A stretch of DNA of 64,000 nt, taken from the NCBI GenBank assembly GCA_964251675.1, contig CAXUKS010000008.1, positions 62,001 through 126,000 of the forward strand, in the 5' to 3' direction. The stretch is from JANXMY01 sp964251675. Its GTDB lineage: Bacteria > Armatimonadota > Armatimonadia > Armatimonadales > Capsulimonadaceae. Made by a program: the position numbers and the translations under genes. Numbering within the stretch: the stretch's first letter is position 1; each line of letters starts with the position of its first letter. The notes under the pieces were generated by a model. It searched no databases, was not told the DNA's origin, and was given only the letters and a program-made list of their open reading frames with translations. Of the stretch, positions 57,502 through 64,000 are shown piece after piece.

Positions 57502-58518
57502 TTGCTTTTACGTCCCGCCGCGCCGCACTCATCCCGCCTGTGCCTATTTTTGCTGTCCGCGCTGACCTGTGCCACCGTGTCTGCCCCCGCCGTTCACGCG
57601 GAAAAACCGCCGGCCCTGACCACTCCCGTCGACAGCGAAGCCTCGGAAGCCGCGCCGACTCAGGAGGCTGCGCCTAAAACTGCCTACTTCCACCGCAAAA
57701 CCACCCGCCGCGCACCCGCCCGCCGCTCTGCCCGCTCGCTGCCCTCGCGGGGCATCGTGTCCCCGGCCCAGCAGGCCGCAAGCGTCATCGGACGGCTGGC
57801 TCAGGTGACCAGCGACAAGGCCGCGATTGTCGGCGGACGCGAAACCGGAAGCCGCGTGCTGTCTGTCTGCCCCAAAGACCAGTACCTCGCCATCAGCGGC
57901 CAGACGACCACGCAGTACGCCGTGCTGATGATTGACCGCTCCATCGGCTTTGTCAACAAGTCCGATGTCAAGCTGCTCGATATTCCCGTGGCGACCACGA
58001 CCCCCGATGCTCTCGGCGACGGCTCCGCGCCCTTGGTCGGTGGCGGCCCGCTCGGGCAGGCGCTGGTGCGAAGCGCCCAGGGCTACCTCGGCGTCCCCTA
58101 TGTCTGGGGCGGCACGACGGCGGCGGGCATCGACTGCTCCGGCTTTGTCCGCGCCGTCTACAACGCGAACGGCCTGACCCTCCCCCGCGTGTCCGGCGAT
58201 CAGGCGCAGGTCGGCTACGATGTCCCGAAAAGCGACTGGTCCCAGTGGCTCCCCGGCGACCGGATGTACTTTGCCTGCCACCACCCGCGCATCGACCACA
58301 CGGCCATGTATATCGGCGGCGGCTACTTTATCCATGCCTCGATGGGCCACGGCCAGGCTGTCGCCATTGACCGCGTCGACGGCGCGTACTACGCCCAGCA
58401 CCTCGTCTGCGTGCGCCGCTCCCCCCAGCTTGTCGCCGATGCCGCCGCCGCCCCCGGCCCCCGCACCGCGTCTTCTTCGGACTCGTATGCGAACGACCCC
58501 GAAGCCGACCAGCGGTAG
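57502..58518 (+). CDS. Secreted NlpC/P60 peptidoglycan hydrolase
   Basis: A 338-residue protein. A signal peptide (LLRPAAPHSSRLCLFLLSAL then TCATVSAPAVHA) is followed by a basic Pro/Arg linker, an SH3-like region (LAQVTSDKAAIVGGRETGSR) and the NlpC/P60 domain: Cys in TTAAGIDCSGFVRAVYN, His in RIDHTAMYIGGGYFIHAS. It cleaves gamma-D-Glu-diamino acid or similar bonds in peptidoglycan outside the membrane. TTG at 57502 is chosen, with GAGGAGG eight bases upstream. The last 13 residues (SDSYANDPEADQR) recur at the end of a 35-residue ORF at 63780. Confidence 0.88.
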   Translation: MLLRPAAPHSSRLCLFLLSALTCATVSAPAVHAEKPPALTTPVDSEASEAAPTQEAAPKTAYFHRKTTRRAPARRSARSLPSRGIVSPAQQAASVIGRLAQVTSDKAAIVGGRETGSRVLSVCPKDQYLAISGQTTTQYAVLMIDRSIGFVNKSDVKLLDIPVATTTPDALGDGSAPLVGGGPLGQALVRSAQGYLGVPYVWGGTTAAGIDCSGFVRAVYNANGLTLPRVSGDQAQVGYDVPKSDWSQWLPGDRMYFACHHPRIDHTAMYIGGGYFIHASMGHGQAVAIDRVDGAYYAQHLVCVRRSPQLVADAAAAPGPRTASSSDSYANDPEADQR

Positions 58519-58524
58519 CGTCAA

Positions 58525-58552
58525 CGGTTCCCGGCCTGCGGGCTGGGAACCG
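58525..58552. terminator. Hairpin after the NlpC gene
   Basis: CGGTTCCCGGCC-TGCG-GGCTGGGAACCG, a 12-bp stem with one G-T pair, seven bases after the stop. There is no clear T run. Confidence 0.55.
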
Positions 58553-58579
58553 CCCCGTAAAAGTATTTGTGCAAATCGC

Positions 58580-58608
58580 TTGACACTTTTTGTATAATTG
58601 GCTATACT
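58580..58608 (+). promoter_or_regulatory. Promoter of the beta-propeller gene
   Basis: TTGACA (58580-58585), 17-bp spacer, TATACT (58603-58608). Confidence 0.85.
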
Positions 58609-58632
58609 GTGAGCGAGTGCAATCCGGCCTCC

Positions 58633-58687
58633 ACGTTTCTTTCCTGAGAACGTTTCTTTCCTGAGAACGTTTCTTTCCTGAGAACGT
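58633..58687 (+). repeat. 17-bp tandem repeat in the 5' leader
   Basis: Three exact copies of ACGTTTCTTTCCTGAGA plus ACGT, between the promoter and the start codon of the beta-propeller gene. No Shine-Dalgarno sequence is visible before that ATG. Confidence 0.9.
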
Positions 58688-58699
58688 CAAGCTGACTTT

Positions 58700-60895
58700 A
58701 TGCGCTCGCGCTGTGTGATATTCCTCTCTTGTCTCCCCCTTGTTTTGAGTGTCTGGCTTGGAATGCTTTGCCTCTGCCCGGCCCGTGCGGAGGCCCCCGT
58801 CGCCTGGGACAAAAACACGCAGGGGCGTTTTGTCACTTGCGTGTGCCGCGACCTCAAGCACCGCCTCTGGGTCGGCACGGAAGACGGGCAGGGCCTCTGG
58901 GCTTACGACCCCGCTTCCAAAGCCTGGACCCACTTTCCTGCCTCCGCCGATCTGTCCGGCGATATTTACGCCCTCGCCTGTGACAAGGCCGGGCGCGTCT
59001 GGGCCGGGGGAACGTCCGGCGTGTCCGTCTACAACGGGCAGCAGTGGCGGCAGTATGGCCCCACCGACGGCCCGCTCGGAACCCGCCTGTTCGCCCTCGC
59101 GGTCAGCCCCAAAGACGGCGGCGTCTGGGGGGCCACCGAAGCCGGGCTGTTCCGCTATGCCCACTCCCGCTGGACCTACTTCACCCGTGCCGACGGTCTG
59201 CCCTCCGATCAGGCGCAGGCCCTCGCGTTTGCCCCTGATGGCACGCTCTATGTGGGGACTCAGTGCGACGGCATCGCGGTCGGCTCTCCCGAGGACAACT
59301 ACAAAACGTGGCGCACGACGCCCGGCCCCAACGCTCTGCCGAATGCCCCCATCGGGCGCGGCCTGCCATCGGGGTTGATCAACTGCCTGCTGATCGCCAA
59401 AGACGGCACGGCCTATGCCGGGACAACCGGGGGGCTGGCAAAAAGCCGGGACGGGGGCGACACCTGGCGCTACACGCGGGGGCTGGACTGGAAGGACAAG
59501 CTGGCCGGGCTGTACCGGCCCGTCGCGCCTTCTTCGGTGGCCTACTCCGGCGACCTCATGCGCGAAGACAACGTGACGGCGCTGGCCGAAGACACGTCGG
59601 GCGGCCTCTGGATCGGGCACAGCCAGGGCAGCGTGGAAGTGTTTGATCCCGGAACCGGAAAAAGGGTGCAGTCCGGGGCCAATTCCGCCGTGCCGACCGA
59701 CTACATTTCCAAGCTGTTTGTGGAAGGCCGCGCCGCGTGGGTGGCCCTCTATGGCGGCGGCCTCCTGACCCCGTTTGCCCAAAGCGTCCCCGTCTTTGCG
59801 CCGGTGGCTGAGAGGTCCATCCCGCCCTTGCCCATTCCCGCCGCCCCGCCGACACTGGCGGAGCTGAAAGCCATGACGGCGCGGGTGAAGGGGTTGACGG
59901 GCGAGATGCCCGTGGGGGGCGGGGCGTTTCTGGGGCAGGACTGGCGGACGCTGGGGGACTGGGTGGGCCGCTACGGGCGGCAGTACGCGGTGCTGTGCGC
60001 GGTGGCCTCGCCGATGGATCAGGTGCTGACCTGGGATTCCAACTATGCCGTGGACGGCCAGCTCGGGCCGCACCACAAAGCCGACGACGCCCTGCGCCAC
60101 TGGATACAGCCGGATATGATCCGCACGTCGCGCCTCGGCACGCTCTACAGCCCGGTGGACGGCTTCCGCACACAGGCGGAGTGGGACGACCACGGTGAGG
60201 ACTACGCGCCGTCGTTTGAAGGGCCGGACGTGTGGGTGAGCGTCACTGTGCCGGAAGGCGTCCACCGCCTGAGCCTGTATGACACCAACAAAGACGGCCA
60301 CGCCGGGGGAATGCGCTACCGGGACTACGCGGTGAGCCTTCTGCCGTACCGGGCGCGTGTGGCGGATGCGGCAGCCCTGCCGCCGCTGGCCCAGGCGCGT
60401 ATCCATGACTTCTGGAACGGGGTGTATACGAGTTTCGTGGTGCGGGGTCCGTCCAAGTATTATGTGCGTCTGGCCCGGAGCGGCAGCATGAACACGATCT
60501 TGGCCGGGGTCTTCCTCGACAAACTGACCGGGCCTGTCACTCGCTTTGACAAGCTGCCAATGGCCTTCATGGGAATTATTCACTTTGACCCGCCGGACAT
60601 AACCAAGCAAAAAGTGACTGCTGCCGCTGCGTCGCCCGAACTGGCCTCCGCTCAATTTCTGTGGTCTGCTTTAGAGGCGGCGCAATCTCAGCAGAAAGCG
60701 GCGCTTCTGCTGACCCCGTACCGCAGCCTGGCCTTGCGAAGTGCCCAAGCCTCCGGCGGCTCCGCTGCCTTGCTTGAAAACTGGCGCTGGACGCTCAATT
60801 TCTGGGTGGACGACGACCACCAGACGTTTCTGAACTATATGCACGCCGCACATGGCACGCTCAACATTCCTCATGGCGGACCAATCGACCACTGA
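58700..60895 (+). CDS. Secreted beta-propeller (two-component-propeller-type) protein
   Basis: A 731-residue protein. Signal peptide (RCVIFLSCLPLVLSVWLGML then CLCPARAEA), then repeated propeller blades: LKHRLWVGTEDGQGLWAYDP, DKAGRVWAGGTSGVSVYNGQ, KDGGVWGATEAGLFRYAHSR, PDGTLYVGTQCDGIAV, SGGLWIGHSQGSVEVFD. These are the regulator-propeller repeats usually found in sensor kinases, but no kinase follows. The C-terminal 330 residues are beta-rich with YDTNKDGHAGGMRYRDY and have no recognised domain. Likely an extracytosolic ligand-binding protein. It forms a probable operon with the next two genes. Confidence 0.72.
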   Translation: MRSRCVIFLSCLPLVLSVWLGMLCLCPARAEAPVAWDKNTQGRFVTCVCRDLKHRLWVGTEDGQGLWAYDPASKAWTHFPASADLSGDIYALACDKAGRVWAGGTSGVSVYNGQQWRQYGPTDGPLGTRLFALAVSPKDGGVWGATEAGLFRYAHSRWTYFTRADGLPSDQAQALAFAPDGTLYVGTQCDGIAVGSPEDNYKTWRTTPGPNALPNAPIGRGLPSGLINCLLIAKDGTAYAGTTGGLAKSRDGGDTWRYTRGLDWKDKLAGLYRPVAPSSVAYSGDLMREDNVTALAEDTSGGLWIGHSQGSVEVFDPGTGKRVQSGANSAVPTDYISKLFVEGRAAWVALYGGGLLTPFAQSVPVFAPVAERSIPPLPIPAAPPTLAELKAMTARVKGLTGEMPVGGGAFLGQDWRTLGDWVGRYGRQYAVLCAVASPMDQVLTWDSNYAVDGQLGPHHKADDALRHWIQPDMIRTSRLGTLYSPVDGFRTQAEWDDHGEDYAPSFEGPDVWVSVTVPEGVHRLSLYDTNKDGHAGGMRYRDYAVSLLPYRARVADAAALPPLAQARIHDFWNGVYTSFVVRGPSKYYVRLARSGSMNTILAGVFLDKLTGPVTRFDKLPMAFMGIIHFDPPDITKQKVTAAAASPELASAQFLWSALEAAQSQQKAALLLTPYRSLALRSAQASGGSAALLENWRWTLNFWVDDDHQTFLNYMHAAHGTLNIPHGGPIDH

Positions 60896-60915
60896 AAGTT
60901 CAATCGGAAAACAAT

Positions 60916-62826
60916 ATGAAAATCTCCATCTTTATCAAATCGCTTGCGTTTGCTCTGGCTCTCTGCTTTGGCCTGTTCCATGTGGGCTATGCAGATGCTC
61001 CCTCGTACTCCGTCTCAGTAACCACTCCTTCAGGACCCAATGACATCAAGGTTGGAAATGGGACGACATATTATCCTTACACCTCGACCGCAACGCTCAT
61101 AAATAGCGGCAGTTTGGGGGAATTGATAAAAGGCAACTACCGCTACAAATGGGGAAGTGGTATCAAATCTTTCACTGGAAGAAGCTCCGATCCAAATGGT
61201 GGATTCAATCCAGCAAGCCAATCCGCAGTTGTGTCTACATTTCAGACTGCTGACGCTCCGCCCAAAGACCTCTCAACGAGCAGTCCTACTACGTTACGTG
61301 TAGATTACAAGAACCCCTCTTGGTATCAAATCACGCTTAACTGTACTATTACTTTTGATTTGCTGAACCAAGACGGAACTGTCAACACAGCCAATCTAAC
61401 TGCGTCAGGCTCCGTTACTTGTCAGGTAAATGTTGAACAACGGGACTTTTCGCTGTCCGACAACGACCAGTTAGTTATTCCAATCGAGGGCAACGCTAAC
61501 ACAGCCGTCAAAGGTTACTCCATTAATGGATTTGAAGGAAATGTGGCTCTTAATCTGAATTCACAGTCAACCCCAAACCCTGCCGATCCGGTTGCAAATC
61601 CGGCTGGCGTGAGCGGTTTAAGCTCTGTTTACATTCCCAATGCAGGCTCCGCGACTGCACAGATGAACATAAAAGTCGGCTCTAATGCTACGCCTGGAAA
61701 GTATCCTCTGACAATCTACGGGGTTGGATCGACCCAAACTGGGCCAACGATTACTCACAACACAACAGCAGCTTTGACTATCCCGAAAAGATACGTCGAA
61801 ATACATGGACCTTTAGATGGCTCATCTTCAGCATCCGGTCTCAACGTTCGCCGAGATGACGGTTTTGTTCGTATGGATACCGTGCTAGTTCATGATGGCG
61901 ATGTCAAGGCTTGGCGTACAGGCGCACCCATGCTTTCAGACAATGGTCTAACAATAACTATCACAAACAAAGATGGATCAAACGGCTTTAAACCCAGCCC
62001 CAATTTTGGTTGGAAGAAAATTTCTGGGGCGGCAAACTTCGCTTTGGACACTGTAGGTTTCTTTGGTGATCCCACACAAAATCCTTCTTCTAGATGGAAC
62101 ATTTTCTGGGACGATATTAATGATGCTAAACCCAAAGAAATTTTGTTTGAAGGTTATGCCGTAAATCAAAACGGTACTTTACATACATCGAATATTGCTG
62201 ATGTTTTTTTTCACTTTCCCTACGAAAATTGGCATCAAGACCCAACTTACACACCATTGCCGCACGATGTTCCTTTTTGGCCGGATAACGATGCGTCTGG
62301 AAAAACACCTACTACAAGGAAGGGTGGGGCGGCAGTAGCAACGTTCACTGTTACAAATAATTATTTGTCCGATGAGGCTCGAACTGAGTGGGAAATTACG
62401 CTGGGATTGTTGTCTAGTAGAACTTCCGACCCAAAGCTTTCTACTCTGTTTGCTGCTCTGCAACTATACAGTCAAACTTTCCATGAGAAGACTCAAACCC
62501 CTCAGCAATCTATTACTTTTGATCCTAAATGGAAAGATGCTGTGACTGCTTTTCAGACTGGCAAACACAACTCACTTGCCTACTTCTCAACTGGATCATC
62601 TAATCAACCTACCAGCTCAGACGTCAATGATTTGGGCAAATTTTATCAAATGGAGCCATTCTACCAAGCCCAATATTTAACTCAACATTGGGTGGCAGAA
62701 ACATATGGTCCTAAAGGGTTTACAGGTATGCTCAATCCTGCCCAACCACGGACATACTATACAGGCGGTGCGGCGTATGGTGGTGTTTTCTCACGGGCAG
62801 CACCAGGCGGCAATCCAGGTCCTTAA
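60916..62826 (+). CDS. Secreted protein of unknown function, lower GC
   Basis: A 636-residue protein with a signal peptide (KISIFIKSLAFALALCFGLF, cleavage near GYADA). Ig-like beta strands follow (YQITLNCTITFDLLNQDGTV; GKYPLTIYGVGSTQTGPTIT), then a large unassigned region with many aromatic residues. Base composition is markedly more AT-rich than the propeller gene before it, pointing to separate ancestry. It is 20 bp downstream of that gene and two bases upstream of the TPR-like gene. Confidence 0.6.
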   Translation: MKISIFIKSLAFALALCFGLFHVGYADAPSYSVSVTTPSGPNDIKVGNGTTYYPYTSTATLINSGSLGELIKGNYRYKWGSGIKSFTGRSSDPNGGFNPASQSAVVSTFQTADAPPKDLSTSSPTTLRVDYKNPSWYQITLNCTITFDLLNQDGTVNTANLTASGSVTCQVNVEQRDFSLSDNDQLVIPIEGNANTAVKGYSINGFEGNVALNLNSQSTPNPADPVANPAGVSGLSSVYIPNAGSATAQMNIKVGSNATPGKYPLTIYGVGSTQTGPTITHNTTAALTIPKRYVEIHGPLDGSSSASGLNVRRDDGFVRMDTVLVHDGDVKAWRTGAPMLSDNGLTITITNKDGSNGFKPSPNFGWKKISGAANFALDTVGFFGDPTQNPSSRWNIFWDDINDAKPKEILFEGYAVNQNGTLHTSNIADVFFHFPYENWHQDPTYTPLPHDVPFWPDNDASGKTPTTRKGGAAVATFTVTNNYLSDEARTEWEITLGLLSSRTSDPKLSTLFAALQLYSQTFHEKTQTPQQSITFDPKWKDAVTAFQTGKHNSLAYFSTGSSNQPTSSDVNDLGKFYQMEPFYQAQYLTQHWVAETYGPKGFTGMLNPAQPRTYYTGGAAYGGVFSRAAPGGNPGP

Positions 62827-62828
62827 CT

Positions 62829-63701
62829 ATGAAAGAGCTTTTTGGCAAGAGAAATCTGCTGACCAGAGTTAGGTCAGGCTTGGTAGCTGTCTTATTGCTG
62901 GCAGCTATTGGGGTGGGTTCTGACGCCCAAATTAGTCCTCGCAAGCACACAACCAAAAAATCAAGCACTGACCAAGCAAAGACACCTGCCCTCAACACAG
63001 ATACAATTTCTTGGTTTAGTGTGCCATGGACAGGCAACGATAAGCCTTACCAAAAGATCAAAGCCGAGATTGACCAGCGGGTTGCCCAGGGTCAGGACTT
63101 AGAGCCTCTGATTAAACGATACAAGAATGAGGCTGAAAAAGGCAGTCAAAGCTCTTTTCCTGTGCGGCCAAACCCTATGGCAACTTATGGCTGGGCTTAT
63201 GCTGCATGGAAAACCATTACGCCCAATTCGAGTAAGGCAGATCAAATGAAACACCTTGAAGGTGTTCGGGACGCTCTTAACACTGTCATTTTTCCTAAAA
63301 CATACGAATATGCCCGGCTGAAATTCCTGTTTTCGGGCTATTATTATGATAGTATAGACCCGTTGCGTCCTGTGGCAAAAAAACTGCTGCTGCGTAATCC
63401 GTCAGATTATGATGTGAAATATGAGTTTGTTAGGTTATTAGGCCAGAGTGCTTCGGCTGCCGATATTCAAGAATCCATCTCATATGCTACTGATTTGGTC
63501 AAAGCCGATCCAAACAGATTCAGTGCGTATCTAGCACTGGGAGGGGCGTATTTGTTCTCTTATCACTACCTGAACAAGAGTGAGAATAAGACTAAAGCAC
63601 TGGCAGCATATCAAAAATATCTTGATATTTCTCCGCCCACCAATGAAGCTCGTGAAGAAATTAAACGCCTGATGAGCGACCTTCAATCTCAACAGCTTTA
63701 G
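62829..63701 (+). CDS. Exported TPR-like protein
   Basis: A 290-residue protein with an N-terminal signal or anchor (SGLVAVLLLAAIGVGSDA), a Lys/Thr linker and helical repeats: PVAKKLLLRNPSDYDVKYEF, SYATDLVKADPNRFSAYLAL then GGAYLFSYHYLN and ALAAYQKYLDISPPTNEARE, the last two resembling TPR units. Probably a protein-interaction partner of the preceding secreted protein. Like that gene it is lower in GC. No terminator is obvious directly after the stop. Confidence 0.6.
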   Translation: MKELFGKRNLLTRVRSGLVAVLLLAAIGVGSDAQISPRKHTTKKSSTDQAKTPALNTDTISWFSVPWTGNDKPYQKIKAEIDQRVAQGQDLEPLIKRYKNEAEKGSQSSFPVRPNPMATYGWAYAAWKTITPNSSKADQMKHLEGVRDALNTVIFPKTYEYARLKFLFSGYYYDSIDPLRPVAKKLLLRNPSDYDVKYEFVRLLGQSASAADIQESISYATDLVKADPNRFSAYLALGGAYLFSYHYLNKSENKTKALAAYQKYLDISPPTNEAREEIKRLMSDLQSQQL

Positions 63702-63740
63702 CGTTAAATTTGCGACAAAACTGCGGTGCATTTTTTCGTC

Positions 63741-63770
63741 TTGACAACCCCGCCCCACTTCCGGTATACT
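63741..63770 (+). promoter_or_regulatory. Strong promoter before a 35-residue ORF
   Basis: TTGACA (63741-63746), 18-bp spacer, TATACT (63765-63770), nine bases before the ATG at 63780, giving an almost leaderless transcript. Confidence 0.8.
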
Positions 63771-63779
63771 TTCTCCAAG

Positions 63780-63887
63780 ATGAACCCTGCTGTGACCAAT
63801 TTGTCACTGCGTCGCCGCGTGTGTGCTTTGGGAAGTGTGTCTACCTCGGACTCGTATGCCACCGACCCTGAAGCCGACCAGCGTTAG
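63780..63887 (+). CDS. 35-residue ORF sharing its C-terminus with the NlpC protein
   Basis: MNPAVTNLSLRRRVCALGSV then STSDSYATDPEADQR and stop. The final SDSYATDPEADQR matches SDSYANDPEADQR at the end of the NlpC/P60 protein, with one difference in 13 residues and most codons shared. It may be a real microprotein, or the remnant of a duplicated gene whose promoter and 3' end survive. A strong promoter precedes it and a hairpin follows. Confidence 0.4.
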   Translation: MNPAVTNLSLRRRVCALGSVSTSDSYATDPEADQR

Positions 63888-63915
63888 AGGGCAGGGCACT
63901 CCCCCCACTCTTCCG

Positions 63916-63944
63916 CACAGGCCGCCCCATTGGGGCGGCCTGTG
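63916..63944. terminator. Hairpin after the 35-residue ORF
   Basis: CACAGGCCGCCCC-ATT-GGGGCGGCCTGTG, a perfect 13-bp stem, without a following T-tract. Confidence 0.6.
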
Positions 63945-64000
63945 GTGGTTCAGGCCGCAGCGTAAAGGCGCTGCCAATGCACACTTTTTTATCACCACGG

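Noticed and set aside
58525..58552. CGGTTCCC palindrome after the NlpC gene as a further origin iteron
   Set aside because: It is a single hairpin after a host gene stop, outside the prophage, and is better explained as a terminator-like stem.

Overview
This window is about 42.1 kb of integrated siphovirus-type prophage (15002-57167) inside a GC-rich bacterial chromosome. The host flanks (1-15001 and 57168-64000) have long GC-rich genes, sharp sigma70-type promoters (TTGACA-17/18-TATACT or TATAAT), at least one apparently leaderless gene and three families of dispersed palindromic repeats. The gene families (SpoIIE-type phosphatase, ARPP-1 domain protein, IrrE-type peptidase fused to a helicase, secreted beta-propeller, NlpC/P60 hydrolase) fit a deep-branching free-living bacterium such as Armatimonadota or Deinococcota. 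That placement is a guess, because no rRNA or universal marker is present.

Left host flank. A PEBP-family protein and a small acidic protein are followed by a compact minus-strand operon (5549 to 675). It encodes a sigma70-like factor, an HTH-containing protein, and a helicase that fuses an ImmA/IrrE metallopeptidase, a UvrD-type motor and a Cas4/AddB-like Cys-cluster nuclease remnant. The helicase is split by a frameshift near 2390. The operon is bracketed by two copies of one palindrome in inverted orientation. Next come an ARPP-1 protein, an AraC regulator divergent from an aldo/keto reductase, a SAM methyltransferase, a zinc alcohol dehydrogenase, a membrane PP2C/SpoIIE phosphatase, a HAD phosphatase, a FosA-like VOC protein and a two-gene half-size chromate transporter.

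Prophage. It sits in the 3' part of a tRNA-Leu(CAG) gene. A 65-bp direct repeat (15002-15066 and 57103-57167) marks the ends, and the intact tRNA lies next to the tyrosine integrase. The left, early part has a regulator, a consensus promoter with overlapping palindromic operators, several small unknown genes, a non-coding stretch rich in compensating stems (17517-17790), a 1092-residue primase-DUF927 helicase and an iteron-type origin candidate with eight CGGTTCCC copies (21205-21566). Accessory genes follow: a Panacea-domain protein between 18-bp direct repeats, a zinc-ribbon membrane protein, an XRE regulator, a 41-residue peptide with 15 consecutive prolines, a papain-like protease and a tRNA-Asn. 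The late module runs in HK97-like order: small and large terminase, portal, protease, capsid, fibre and lysis-like genes, connectors, tail terminator, tail tube, chaperones, tape measure with an embedded NlpC/P60 domain, distal tail, tail hub and fibres. The right arm carries a phage sigma factor divergent from a phage CsrA that has a sigma54-like promoter, a convergent restriction-modification pair, a Cas4/RecB-like nuclease, an HTH replication-type protein interrupted by a 100-N assembly gap in coding repeats, and the integrase.

Right host flank. An NlpC/P60 cell-wall hydrolase has a strong promoter and a structured leader. It is followed by a secreted beta-propeller protein, two lower-GC secreted or TPR-like proteins, and a 35-residue ORF whose C-terminus copies the tail of the NlpC protein.

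The most unusual content is the sigma/HTH/IrrE-helicase operon, the pseudoknot-capable RNA element, the iteron origin, the phage sigma plus CsrA pair, and the microproteins at 23841 and 63780.
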